From CAWCUK01 sp963798775 (GTDB lineage: Bacteria; Bacteroidota; Ignavibacteria; Ignavibacteriales; Ignavibacteriaceae): 64,000 nt of DNA. The notes beneath the pieces are model-generated. The model was given only the letters and a program-made list of their open reading frames with translations, was not told the DNA's origin and searched no databases. Below, piece after piece: positions 27,595 through 36,756 of the stretch (position 1 is the stretch's first letter; the number at the start of each line of letters is the position of its first letter). The stretch spans positions 248,001 through 312,000 of the forward strand of contig CAWCUK010000003.1 in assembly GCA_963798775.1 (NCBI GenBank), given 5' to 3'. The translations under genes and the position numbers were made by a program.

Positions 27595-29850
27595 ATGAAA
27601 TATATTTTTTCAATTTTTTCGGTGATTTTAATTTCGGCGATTTTTATCGGATGGATAGGAGACAGTCCATCAAAAAGTAATAAAGAAGCTGAAACTCAAC
27701 TAAAAGTAAAACAACTTTTAGACAAAATGACGCTTGAAGAAAAAATCGGGCAAATGACTGAAGTAACTCTTCAAGTTGTATCAAAACAGCAGGGAACGAA
27801 GGATCAGCCTAATATTCTTGATGAAGAAAAATTAAAAGAAGCAATTACAAAATATCATGTCGGTTCAATTTTAAATGTGTATGATATTGCGCATGATGTT
27901 AAATACTGGCATGAAATAATAACTAAAATGCAAGATTTAGCGACCAAAGAAACAAGAATGAAAATTCCAGTTATATATGGAATAGACGCTATTCATGGTG
28001 CAACATACACGAAAGGTTCCACTTTATTTCCGCAGGCAATAAATTTAGCCGCAACATGGAATACAGATTTAGCGACTAAAGAAGGTGAAATAACTTCAAC
28101 AGAAGTCAGAGCTTCGGGAATTCCATGGAATTATTATCCTGTAATGGATATTGGCCGCCAGCCGTTATGGCCGAGACTCTGGGAAACCTACGGCGAAGAT
28201 GTTTATCTCGCTTCTCAAATGGGAAGCAATTACATCAAAGGAGCGCAAGGCGATGATATGAGCGCGCCCAATAAAGTTGCTACTTGTTTAAAGCATTATG
28301 TCGGATACAGTTTTCCGATAAACGGCCATGATAGAACTCCGGCCTGGATTTCTGAGAGAATGCTCCGCGAGTATTTTCTTCCTACTTTTGAAGCCGGCAT
28401 AAAAGCAGGCGCCCAAACAATAATGGTAAACAGCGCTGAAGTTGATGGAATTCCGGCTCACTCCGATCATCATATTTTAACAGATATACTACGAGGCGAA
28501 CTTAATTTTAAAGGCTTTGTAGTTTCAGATTGGGAAGATATTAAAAGATTATATTCACGCGACAGAGTGGCCGATTCTCCAAAAGAAGCAGTACGTATGG
28601 CTGTTATGGCGGGTGTTGATATGAGTATGGTTCCTACCGATTATTCTTTTTATGATCTTCTTTTAGAACTTGTGAAAGAAGGATCGGTTCCTATATGGCG
28701 TATAGATGAAGCAGTAGGAAGAATATTAAAAGTTAAAATGGATTTAGGTTTATTCGAGAATCCTTATCCGGATGATAATTTATATAGCAAAATTGCGACT
28801 AAAGAAAATGAAGATGTAAATTTATTAGCAGCAACCGAATCTATTACTTTAGTTAAAAACGACGGCAATATTCTCCCTCTCTCAAAAAATATGAAAATTC
28901 TTGTAACCGGCCCTACCGCGAATGTTCTTTCTTCGTTAAACGGCGGGTGGACCATTACCTGGCAGGGAAATGTAGAAAGTGCTTATCCCAAAAATAAGCA
29001 GACAGTTTTAAAAGCTATTGAAAATAAAATCGGTAAAGAAAATGTCACTTTTGTAGAAACCGGATCATTTAATAGCGATGAAAATTTTGATAAAGCAGTA
29101 GAAGCCGCAAATAATGTGGACGCTGTTGTTTTATGTTTGGGCGAAACCGCATATTGCGAAACTCCGGGAAATATTGATGATCTTGAACTGGATGAAGCTC
29201 AATTAAAATTGGCAAATGAATTATATAAATCGGGGAAACCGGTTGTACTTTTAATGTTCGAAGGAAGACCAAGAGTAATAAACAAAATTGAATCCGGCGC
29301 TAAAGCAATAATGATTGGCTTTTTACCCGGAATGGAAGGCGGAAGAGCTACAGCCGATTTATTATTCGGCGACGCAAACCCCAGCGCAAAGCTTCCTGTA
29401 ACTTATCCTAAAAATGTTAACGGAAATACTCTTTACGATTATAAACCGGTAGAAAGTTTTGATCAGAATACTTACGCGCCGCAATGGCCGTTTGGTTTTG
29501 GCTTAAGTTATACAACCTTTGAATATTCGAATTTGAAAGTAGATAAAGCCGAAGTTAAAAATGGTGAATCTGTAAAAGCAAAAGTTACGGTTAAGAATAC
29601 CGGAAATGTTGAAGGTAAAGAAGTTGTTCAGCTTTATTTATGCGATCTTTACGGTTCTGTTTCCAGGCCAGTAAAACAGATTAAAGGTTTCGAAAAAGTT
29701 AATTTGAAACCGGGTGAAAGCAAGGTTGTAGAATTTACAATTACTCCGGAACAGCTTTCCTTTATCGGCAGAGATAATAAAAGAATAATTGAACCGGGTG
29801 ATTTTGAAATTTACGTTGATAAGCTTGTTCAAAAATTTAAACTAATCTAA
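27595..29850 (+). CDS. bglX: GH3 beta-glucosidase, BglX type
   Basis: This 751-residue three-domain GH3 enzyme has an N-terminal hydrophobic signal without a clear lipobox Cys, so it is probably periplasmic. The barrel carries MTLEEKIGQMT, KHYVGY and nucleophile Asp312 in VVSDWED. The alpha/beta sandwich follows, and a C-terminal FnIII-like domain (VTVKNTGNVEGKEVVQLYL) runs to the end, the layout of BglX. It hydrolyses beta-gluco-oligosaccharides to glucose. It sits 61 bp after the lichenase gene with a strong terminator after its stop. Together with the lipoprotein GH3 and the PA14 GH3 it makes three family members in the locus. Confidence 0.93.
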   Translation: MKYIFSIFSVILISAIFIGWIGDSPSKSNKEAETQLKVKQLLDKMTLEEKIGQMTEVTLQVVSKQQGTKDQPNILDEEKLKEAITKYHVGSILNVYDIAHDVKYWHEIITKMQDLATKETRMKIPVIYGIDAIHGATYTKGSTLFPQAINLAATWNTDLATKEGEITSTEVRASGIPWNYYPVMDIGRQPLWPRLWETYGEDVYLASQMGSNYIKGAQGDDMSAPNKVATCLKHYVGYSFPINGHDRTPAWISERMLREYFLPTFEAGIKAGAQTIMVNSAEVDGIPAHSDHHILTDILRGELNFKGFVVSDWEDIKRLYSRDRVADSPKEAVRMAVMAGVDMSMVPTDYSFYDLLLELVKEGSVPIWRIDEAVGRILKVKMDLGLFENPYPDDNLYSKIATKENEDVNLLAATESITLVKNDGNILPLSKNMKILVTGPTANVLSSLNGGWTITWQGNVESAYPKNKQTVLKAIENKIGKENVTFVETGSFNSDENFDKAVEAANNVDAVVLCLGETAYCETPGNIDDLELDEAQLKLANELYKSGKPVVLLMFEGRPRVINKIESGAKAIMIGFLPGMEGGRATADLLFGDANPSAKLPVTYPKNVNGNTLYDYKPVESFDQNTYAPQWPFGFGLSYTTFEYSNLKVDKAEVKNGESVKAKVTVKNTGNVEGKEVVQLYLCDLYGSVSRPVKQIKGFEKVNLKPGESKVVEFTITPEQLSFIGRDNKRIIEPGDFEIYVDKLVQKFKLI

Positions 29851-29861
29851 ATTTTTTGGAA

Positions 29862-29896
29862 GACGGGAATCTGATAAAAGTTTCCCGTTTTTTTTC
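29862..29896 (+). terminator. Rho-independent terminator after the GH3 gene
   Basis: ACGGGAA pairs with TTCCCGT over an 11-14 nt loop, then eight T residues. It ends the lichenase-GH3 transcript. Confidence 0.85.
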
Positions 29897-29922
29897 TTTC
29901 ATCTAATTAAAAAAGCAAAGTG

Positions 29923-30762
29923 ATGAAAACTATTAAAATTTTATTTACGCTTCTTTTCTTATTTCTGATCCTAGGTTCCTGCAGCAATTCGGTTTCAGGT
30001 ACACCGGAAAAAAAAGAGGAAGAGAAAAAATCCGGCTGGAATTTAACTTGGTCAGATGAATTTGATTATACAGATAAACCCGATTCAACTAAATGGGGAT
30101 ATGAAATAGGCGGCAACGGCTGGGGCAACAATGAGGAAGAATATTATACTTCAGATTCCAATAATGTTCGTGTTGAAAATGGAAATCTCGTTATTGAAGC
30201 TCATTATTATGAAAATCATCCGATAAAATACACTTCGGCAAGGCTAGTTTCTACAAATAAAGGAGATTGGACCTACGGCAGATTTGAAGTCCGCGCAAAA
30301 CTTCCCAAAGGGAAAGGAACTTGGCCGGCAATATGGATGCTTCCGACAGAATGGACTTATGGAAGCGGCGGCTGGCCCGATAATGGCGAAATTGATATCA
30401 TGGAACATGTCGGCTATGATCCGGGAGTTATTCACGGTTCAACTCATAGTAAAAAATATTACTGGAGAATTAATACTCAAAAAACCGCAACTATAAAAAT
30501 TCCGGACGCGATGAATGAGTTTCATACTTACACGATGGAATGGTACCCGGATAGAATAGATATGTATGTTGATGACCAAAAATATTTTACATCTGAAAAT
30601 GACTCTACAGGATGGGAAGCCTGGCCGTTTAATAAAGATTTTCATTTTATACTTAATCTCGCGATCGGCGGAGATTGGGGCGGTGCGCAAGGAATAGATA
30701 ATTCTATATTCCCTCAAAGAATGGAAGTTGATTATGTTAGAGTTTATGAATGGAAGGATTAA
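29923..30762 (+). CDS. GH16 laminarinase-type endo-beta-1,3-glucanase lipoprotein
   Basis: This 279-residue lipoprotein has a LGSCSN lipobox. The GH16 domain has normal strand order: WSDEFDYTDKPDSTKWGYEIG at the start, the catalytic EIDIME (Glu156, Asp158, Glu161) in the middle and LNLAIGGDWGG near the end. The extra Met in EIDIME marks the laminarinase branch, distinct from the EIDIE lichenase at 25734. It should cut beta-1,3-glucan endo-wise from its membrane anchor. The ATG at 29923 is preferred to the GTG one codon earlier. No terminator separates it from the CotH-like gene that follows after 19 bp. Confidence 0.93.
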   Translation: MKTIKILFTLLFLFLILGSCSNSVSGTPEKKEEEKKSGWNLTWSDEFDYTDKPDSTKWGYEIGGNGWGNNEEEYYTSDSNNVRVENGNLVIEAHYYENHPIKYTSARLVSTNKGDWTYGRFEVRAKLPKGKGTWPAIWMLPTEWTYGSGGWPDNGEIDIMEHVGYDPGVIHGSTHSKKYYWRINTQKTATIKIPDAMNEFHTYTMEWYPDRIDMYVDDQKYFTSENDSTGWEAWPFNKDFHFILNLAIGGDWGGAQGIDNSIFPQRMEVDYVRVYEWKD

Positions 30763-30781
30763 TCCTCATAAAGTGCATTTT

Positions 30782-32482
30782 ATGAAACTGAATCTCTTTA
30801 TATTATTTACTTTCATCTCTCAGTATGCTTTCCTTTTCAGCCAATCAATTAATAAAGAAGTTTCCGGAAAGGATGAACTGATAATTCATCCTTCCGAATT
30901 TACATCATCAAATTTACCCATAATTGTTATAGATACGCATAATCAAGCTATTCCCGATGAAGATAAAATTTTGATAGATTTAGGAATTATATTTAACGGC
31001 GAGGGTGAAAGAAATTCATATCCCGGAGAATTTAATCATTATAACGGTAATGCGGGAATTGAACTGCGGGGATCAAGTTCTTTAATGTTTCCCAAAAAAA
31101 GTTATGCTCTGGAAACTCGTGATTCTTCCGGAGAAAATTTTGACGTTTCCATTCTCGGAATGCCTGAGGAGAATGATTGGATTCTTTATGCCCCATATTC
31201 TGATAAGAGTCTGCTGCGAAATGTAATTGCCTATAAACTTGCAAATGAAATGGGGCATTACGCAACTAGAACCAATTTTTGTGAGCTGGTAATAAACGGG
31301 GAATACCAGGGTATTTATGTTTTAATGGAAAAAATTAAAAGGGACAAGAATAGGGTTAACATAAAAAAATTGGATCCCGAAGATTCATCAGGAGTAAAAT
31401 TAACCGGCGGGTATTTAATAAAAATTGATAAAACAGCCGGTGAAAATAACGCGGGCTGGTATTCTCCATTTTTACCTTATTCGCAGGCTCATCAGAAAAT
31501 TCTTTATCAATATCACGATCCTTCCCCGGACGAAATTGTAGAACCGCAGAAAAAATATATTCAAGATTATGTATTTAAGTTTGAATCGTTAATGAATTCT
31601 TCACTCTACAATGATCCCGTTGTAGGTTATTCAACGTATATAGACGTAAACTCTTTTATTGATTACTTTCTATTTACCGAATTGGTTAAAAATGTAGACG
31701 GTTACAGGCTTAGTATGTTTATGTATAAAGACAGAGACAGTGAAGACAGTAGATTAAAAATGGGGCCTTACTGGGATTATAATCTCGCATTCGGTAACGC
31801 CGATTATTATAATGCTTCAAAAACTGACGGGCTGCAGATAGATTATTTTTCTAATAATTATGATTTCTTAAATACTGATGAATACCAAGTCCCTTTCTGG
31901 TGGAAAAAATTAGTTAAAGATTCGAATTTTAAATCCAAAGCTGAGGCCCGATGGAACGAACTAAAAAGCAATTTATTCAATAAAGATAAAATCTTCGGTT
32001 TTATAGATTCTCTTACCGAATATTTGCAAGAAGCTAGAATAAGAAATTTTGAAAAATGGCCTGTTATTGGAACTTATGTTTGGCCGAATGCATTTATTGG
32101 AAATTCTTACGCGGAAGAAATTGATTATTTTAAAAGTTGGATAAATAGCAGAATAAACTGGCTGAATAATAACATTATAACTTCCGTGGAAGAAGTTAAT
32201 ATAAAACCTACGGGATTTACGGAACTTTACCAGAATTATCCTAATCCTTTTAATCCGGTAACGAAAATTAAATTTACAATCGGAAATAACTCCGGGAAAA
32301 TTGTTCAACTAATAATTTATGATATTCTCGGCAGAGAAGTTAAGGTATTAGTAAATGAAATTCTTTCCGCCGGAATTTATGAAGTCGAATTTAACGGTAC
32401 CGGAATTCCCTCAGGAGTATATTTTTATAAACTTACCGCCGGTAGTTTAACAATAGAAAACAAAATGCTTCTTCTAAAATAG
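30782..32482 (+). CDS. CotH-like protein with T9SS sorting domain
   Basis: This 566-residue secreted protein has a signal peptide (MKLNLFILFTF to FSQS). A CotH kinase-type domain (about 50-440) includes ELRGSSSLMFPKKSYALE and GIYVLMEKIKRDKNRVNI. A sorting domain starts with YQNYPNPFNPVTKIKF. CotH proteins of spore formers are atypical protein kinases, and secreted versions occur widely in glycan loci with unknown role. The start at 30782 gives a clean signal peptide; an earlier in-frame ATG at 30728 would overlap the GH16 gene by 35 bp and add hydrophilic residues. It is the last gene of the glucan locus. Confidence 0.88.
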   Translation: MKLNLFILFTFISQYAFLFSQSINKEVSGKDELIIHPSEFTSSNLPIIVIDTHNQAIPDEDKILIDLGIIFNGEGERNSYPGEFNHYNGNAGIELRGSSSLMFPKKSYALETRDSSGENFDVSILGMPEENDWILYAPYSDKSLLRNVIAYKLANEMGHYATRTNFCELVINGEYQGIYVLMEKIKRDKNRVNIKKLDPEDSSGVKLTGGYLIKIDKTAGENNAGWYSPFLPYSQAHQKILYQYHDPSPDEIVEPQKKYIQDYVFKFESLMNSSLYNDPVVGYSTYIDVNSFIDYFLFTELVKNVDGYRLSMFMYKDRDSEDSRLKMGPYWDYNLAFGNADYYNASKTDGLQIDYFSNNYDFLNTDEYQVPFWWKKLVKDSNFKSKAEARWNELKSNLFNKDKIFGFIDSLTEYLQEARIRNFEKWPVIGTYVWPNAFIGNSYAEEIDYFKSWINSRINWLNNNIITSVEEVNIKPTGFTELYQNYPNPFNPVTKIKFTIGNNSGKIVQLIIYDILGREVKVLVNEILSAGIYEVEFNGTGIPSGVYFYKLTAGSLTIENKMLLLK

Positions 32483-32602
32483 TTTTTTTTAATTTTTTAT
32501 CCGCTGATGAAACACTAAAAATAACTACCAAAATACTTATCTTGAATAACCAATTTAAAATGATTAAATATTATTAGCATTAACAACTATGGTTTGAAAA
32601 TT

Positions 32603-33106
32603 ATGGATAGTGAGAAACAAAATAGTAAAGAAATTCTGGAAGAAAAATCAAAATCGATTGAAAAATTAAAAGAAGTTATAAATGATATTGAATCAACGGA
32701 ACCGGAAAAAACTGAAATAATTGGTGAAGACGGGAAGAAAGTGCTAGTCTTTAAGGATCCTCTATATTCGCGCGAAAAGCGAAGCGTAATCAATTATACT
32801 ATATTCAGAGGTAAATGGGAATTTGAGGATCTTGATGAAATTGATGAAGAGGACGGAGAAAAATGCGCCGTTAAATTTACTCCCATTCGCGATGCTTCCA
32901 GTATTAGTGTGGTTTTCAAATCTTTAAGAGACAGACTGGAATTTATGGATTCTATATACAGTGATAATGAAATGAAGCAGCTCGGCACGGGGATGAGCCT
33001 GGAAAAATTTGCCAACTCAAAAGTATTTAAAACTACTAGCGGACTTGTAGGCCTGTCGGTTGCGGCTTATAGTTTATACAAACTTTTTGGTAAGGATAAA
33101 GAATAG
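32603..33106 (+). CDS. Unknown acidic protein with C-terminal hydrophobic tail
   Basis: I do not recognise this 167-residue protein. The first 40 residues are charged and probably helical (SEKQNSKEILEEKSKSIEKL). A middle part with alternating charged and beta-like segments follows, then a hydrophobic stretch near the end (LVGLSVAAYSLYKLFG) that could be a single membrane helix. The ATG at 32603 is preferred over a TTG at 32594; no ribosome-binding site is evident for either. It stands alone between the CotH gene and the AraC regulator, with 290 bp of unannotated AT-rich DNA after it. Confidence 0.7.
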   Translation: MDSEKQNSKEILEEKSKSIEKLKEVINDIESTEPEKTEIIGEDGKKVLVFKDPLYSREKRSVINYTIFRGKWEFEDLDEIDEEDGEKCAVKFTPIRDASSISVVFKSLRDRLEFMDSIYSDNEMKQLGTGMSLEKFANSKVFKTTSGLVGLSVAAYSLYKLFGKDKE

Positions 33107-33396
33107 ATGATTTTTTCTTTATTCATTGAAATCAATTCCATCTTTAAGTAGTCGGATTCAGTTCTTGCCGGACAAGCAATTATTATTATATCAAATGGGG
33201 CCTAAAGGAGAAGAAGTTTTCAACATTTATGGATTTTCAAAATAAAATTCTTCAAAATATTTTTCCCCAGATTCCGTAGTATCTTTGCTTCGGGATTTTT
33301 TAACCAACTGTTTATTCAAATAAATTATTAACAAAATATGCTTAACAGCTGAAAATTATGTAATTTTAAACTAACAATTTTCAAAATATTTGTTAT

Positions 33397-34524
33397 ATGG
33401 ATATCATTACTGTCATAATTTTCTTGGGAATTGTACAGGGAATTTTTCTCGGAATTCTGCTTCTTACAATTAAAAGGGGAAATAGGAAAACTAATCGGCT
33501 TTTAGGCGTTTTGATGATCCTTTTTTCCTTCAGTATTACCGGATTTTTACTGATCCGAACGAGTCAATACTCCCGGTTCCCATTTTTAATCGGATTTCCG
33601 TCAACCGTCATTTTTCTTTTCGGGCCGGTATTCTATTTTTATGTTAAAGCTTTAACCGAAAAAGATTTTCTGTTTCAGAAAAAAGATCTACTTCATTTAA
33701 TCCCTTTTGTGATTCTAATCTTATATAAAATTCCATTTTTCGTCAGCAATACATGGGATAAATTATCAACGATTAATGATTACTCAAGTTTTTCCTCTAA
33801 TCAGATAATCTTAATTTTTCAGATTATTCATTTATCCGTCTATTTATTTTTTATAAACAAAATACAGCGTGCGCATGAAATTAAGATTAAAGCAACAATG
33901 TCTTCAATTGAAAAAATAAATTTAAGATGGATCAAATTCAGTATAAATTCTTTCCTGGCCGTTTTTGGAATTTTAGCAATATTTATTGTCCTTTTCTTTT
34001 TCGGGGAAACTTATTACTATCATTTCATAACAATTATTCCTCTGCTAGTCTCAATAATTATTTTAGCAATGGGCTTTTGGGGTTTGGAACAGCCGATTAT
34101 TTTCTCTCCGGAAGAAGAGAACTCAAAAGTTAAGCGGTATGAAAAATCTACCTTAACCAAAATAAAAGCCGATGAATATTTAGATAAACTCATTAAAATT
34201 ATGGAAGGCGAAAAGCCATTTTTAGAGAGTAATTTAACTTTGCAAAAATTAGCGGATGCTCTAAATATACCTCCTCATCATTTATCACAAATAATAAATG
34301 AACGGACAAATCAGAATTTTTTTGATTTTATAAACGGTTATAGGATAGAAGAAGCCAAATTGCTGCTCTGCGATCCGCGCGGCGATATTTTAACTATTTT
34401 AGCGATTGCCGAAGAAGTAGGTTTTAATTCAAAATCTTCTTTTAATGTAGCCTTCAAAAAATACACCTCAATGACGCCAACACAGTATAAAAAAACTGTT
34501 GCTTCACAAAAAACAATTAATTAA
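33397..34524 (+). CDS. Membrane-anchored AraC-family regulator
   Basis: This 375-residue protein joins a multi-helix membrane domain (about residues 1-225, seven or so hydrophobic segments beginning ITVIIFLGIVQGIFLGILLL) to a C-terminal AraC DNA-binding domain (about 265-370). That domain has the two helix-turn-helix units LQKLADALNIPPHHLSQIIN and VGFNSKSSFNVAFKKYTSMTPTQY. Such fusions are known in Bacteroidetes, where the membrane part is presumed to sense a signal and the regulator acts from the membrane. The target genes are unknown; the barrel protein and SDR genes just downstream are candidates. Confidence 0.88.
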   Translation: MDIITVIIFLGIVQGIFLGILLLTIKRGNRKTNRLLGVLMILFSFSITGFLLIRTSQYSRFPFLIGFPSTVIFLFGPVFYFYVKALTEKDFLFQKKDLLHLIPFVILILYKIPFFVSNTWDKLSTINDYSSFSSNQIILIFQIIHLSVYLFFINKIQRAHEIKIKATMSSIEKINLRWIKFSINSFLAVFGILAIFIVLFFFGETYYYHFITIIPLLVSIIILAMGFWGLEQPIIFSPEEENSKVKRYEKSTLTKIKADEYLDKLIKIMEGEKPFLESNLTLQKLADALNIPPHHLSQIINERTNQNFFDFINGYRIEEAKLLLCDPRGDILTILAIAEEVGFNSKSSFNVAFKKYTSMTPTQYKKTVASQKTIN

Positions 34525-34660
34525 TAAGTCTTAAATAGCTGTAAATAAGTTCGACTTTATAATCTAAAACAAAATTTTATGTCTCACTTCATAATAAGCG
34601 ACGATTAGCAAATATTTTTAATATTTATTTGTTTCACAAATTTGTGGAGAATTTTGGGAC

Positions 34661-35260
34661 ATGAAATCTATTTCCGTCATTATTTTGCTAATAATTGCTT
34701 CGATGCAAATATTCGCGCAAGAAGAAACTCTTATTTCAGGTGAATTAGAAAGCGGTGGATATGGCGGTGTGGTTGTGAAATTTACTAATATAAATAAAAA
34801 TTTTGGTGTATTGGTAGGCGGCGAAGGGGGATGGATTATTAACCATAAGTTTGTTCTAGGCGGCGGGGGGTATGGATTGGTGAACAATATTGCAACGAAT
34901 AAATTTTTATTTGATGAACCTTTATATCTGAATTTAGGCTACGGCGGAATAATTCTGCAGTATATAGATAATTCTGATAAAATATTTCATTTCACTATTT
35001 CGACATTAATCGGCGGGGGCGGAATTTCTTCCAGAACTTTTGATCCGGAAAATTGGGATTGGAATTCGGATACTTATCATGATAATTCATTCTTTATATT
35101 CGAACCTTCTTTTAGAGCTATGATAAATATAGCTTCTTTTTTCCGAATCGGTGCGGGAGTAAGTTACAGAATAGCGGCAGGGGTTAAATACGAAAATTTT
35201 AAAAACAGCGATATTAGCGGGCCATCAGCCGATATTATATTGAAGTTCGGCAAGTTTTAA
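34661..35260 (+). CDS. Predicted outer-membrane beta-barrel protein
   Basis: This 199-residue protein of unknown function has a signal peptide (MKSISVIILLIIASMQIFAQ). The mature part is Gly-rich with alternating hydrophobic residues (GGYGGVVVKFTNIN, VLVGGEGGWIIN) and ends DIILKFGKF, typical of small outer-membrane barrels. The SDR gene follows after 9 bp, so the two are likely cotranscribed. No substrate or role can be assigned. Confidence 0.75.
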   Translation: MKSISVIILLIIASMQIFAQEETLISGELESGGYGGVVVKFTNINKNFGVLVGGEGGWIINHKFVLGGGGYGLVNNIATNKFLFDEPLYLNLGYGGIILQYIDNSDKIFHFTISTLIGGGGISSRTFDPENWDWNSDTYHDNSFFIFEPSFRAMINIASFFRIGAGVSYRIAAGVKYENFKNSDISGPSADIILKFGKF

Positions 35261-35269
35261 AAGTAAAAA

Positions 35270-36187
35270 ATGACTTCAACAGGGGAGAAGATTTGTTTAG
35301 TAACCGGCGCTAATTCCGGCATTGGAAAGGCTGCCGCTTATAGTTTGGCAATGCAGGAAGCTGAAGTAATATTAGTAGCACGCAATCATTACAGGGGAGA
35401 GCGGGCGCTAAAGGAATTAGTTTCAGCTTCCGGCAACCAAAAAATTCATCTTTTTTTAGCTGATTTGTCTTCTTTAAATTCTACTTATTTACTTGCAAAA
35501 GAATTGAAGAAGAAATTTACAAAATTGGATGTTCTTATAAATTGCGCGGGCGTTTATTTTTCCAAAAGGCATTCTACTGTTGACGGATTTGAAGCAACGT
35601 TTGCAATCAATTATTTGTCACGTTTCCTTCTTTCCAATCTTTTATTAGAACTTCTTTTAAAAAGCAAGCAAGCAAGAATAATTGATGTTTCGGGTGAATA
35701 CCATCGGCAAGGAAAAATAGATTTTCTGGATTTACAAAAAAAGAATAAATATTCAGGCGGTGAAGCTGTTAATCAATCAAAATTAGCGAATATTTTATTC
35801 ACTTATGAATTGGCAAGAAAATTAACGGGCACAAGTATAACCGTAAATACAATTCACCCCGGGTTTGTTGCAACAAATATAATATTTAATAATCCGGATG
35901 CCGCGACATTTCAAAAAATGTTATACCGAATGATCACTCCTTTTTTAGCCGCGCCAGAAGAAAGTGCACGCGCTTTAACAAAACTTAGTATTGCGCCTGA
36001 ATATAAAACCGTTACGGGAAAATATTTTAATAAAAATAAAATGGTTTCGTCTTCTCCGCAATCTTACAATGAAATTATTGCGCGAAAATTATGGGAAATC
36101 AGTGAAAAATTAATTTTTGAAGTTGGAATAAAAATGGACGAAATCGATCTTCAGCAAATTTTGAAACAACATATAGAGAAAAAATGA
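35270..36187 (+). CDS. SDR-family protein lacking the catalytic tyrosine
   Basis: This 305-residue short-chain dehydrogenase/reductase is close to the retinol-dehydrogenase-like branch. It has the nucleotide-binding VTGANSGIGKAAA, an NCAG motif (INCAGVYF) and the conserved HPGFVATNI. The active-site Ser is present (Ser141 in DVSGEYH), as is Lys171 of the YxxxK motif, but the Tyr position is Val167 (AVNQSKLAN instead of AYGQSKLAN). Standard SDR hydride chemistry needs that Tyr, so the enzyme may be inactive, altered or a binding protein. Its stop overlaps the TolC start (ATGA). Confidence 0.85.
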   Translation: MTSTGEKICLVTGANSGIGKAAAYSLAMQEAEVILVARNHYRGERALKELVSASGNQKIHLFLADLSSLNSTYLLAKELKKKFTKLDVLINCAGVYFSKRHSTVDGFEATFAINYLSRFLLSNLLLELLLKSKQARIIDVSGEYHRQGKIDFLDLQKKNKYSGGEAVNQSKLANILFTYELARKLTGTSITVNTIHPGFVATNIIFNNPDAATFQKMLYRMITPFLAAPEESARALTKLSIAPEYKTVTGKYFNKNKMVSSSPQSYNEIIARKLWEISEKLIFEVGIKMDEIDLQQILKQHIEKK

Positions 36188-36756
36188 TTCCATTAAATTT
36201 TAAATATTTTATTAGACTTATAATTGCGGTTTTTGTTTTAACCCAATTATCTGCGGCTGGGCAATCAAAAACTTTTACTATTGATGAAGCAATAAATAAC
36301 GCGCTCAGACAAAATAATAATCTTAAAATCGCCTCATTAAATATTGAAAAGGCGGACGCGGCGGTAGGCGAGGCCTTTGGATATGCTTTACCGAGTGTCG
36401 ATTTATCCGCGAATTTTTCACATTTTTTGAAGAAACCTAAAACATCATTCCCCGATTTTAATGCTCTTTTAACAAACGCATCTTACTCAATTTTGTTTGA
36501 TGAACAAGTAATTCCGAGAGACAATTCCAAATTTTTACCAATCGGAAATGCGCTTCAGTCTTTTGTGCAGGCAAATAATTATGAAACACAAGTTCAGGTG
36601 ACTCAAACATTATTTAATTCCGCAGTGTTCAGAGGAATCGGAGCTTCCCAAATTTATCTTGATTTATCAAAAGAAGATTTAAAAGAGTTATCGCGGAAAC
36701 CATTTTTAATGTTAATCAAGCCTTTTACGGGGTTCTTCTTACAAAAAGATTATTAG
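36184..36756 (+). CDS. TolC-family outer-membrane efflux protein, N-terminal part (frameshifted)
   Basis: This is the first part of an outer-membrane channel for an RND pump. It has a signal peptide (to AAGQS), then FTIDEAINNALRQNNNLKIASLNIEKADAAVGEA, the usual first TolC repeat helices, followed by the first barrel strands. The frame runs correctly to Arg-Lys at 36694-36699 and then yields a nonsense tail and stop at 36756. The continuation TIFNVNQAFYGVLLTKRLLE is found in another frame from 36699. One missing A in the AAA run at 36697-36699 would restore a single gene of about 478 codons. Confidence 0.85.
   Translation: MIPLNFKYFIRLIIAVFVLTQLSAAGQSKTFTIDEAINNALRQNNNLKIASLNIEKADAAVGEAFGYALPSVDLSANFSHFLKKPKTSFPDFNALLTNASYSILFDEQVIPRDNSKFLPIGNALQSFVQANNYETQVQVTQTLFNSAVFRGIGASQIYLDLSKEDLKELSRKPFLMLIKPFTGFFLQKDY

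Noticed and set aside
33230..33390. Repeated TTTTCAAAATA words upstream of the AraC regulator
   Set aside because: They are low-complexity AT words with irregular spacing, expected by chance in this DNA.
34618..34887. Pro- and Ser-rich minus-strand ORF opposite the barrel protein
   Set aside because: It arises from the Gly-rich repeats of the real plus-strand gene, whose signal peptide is convincing.
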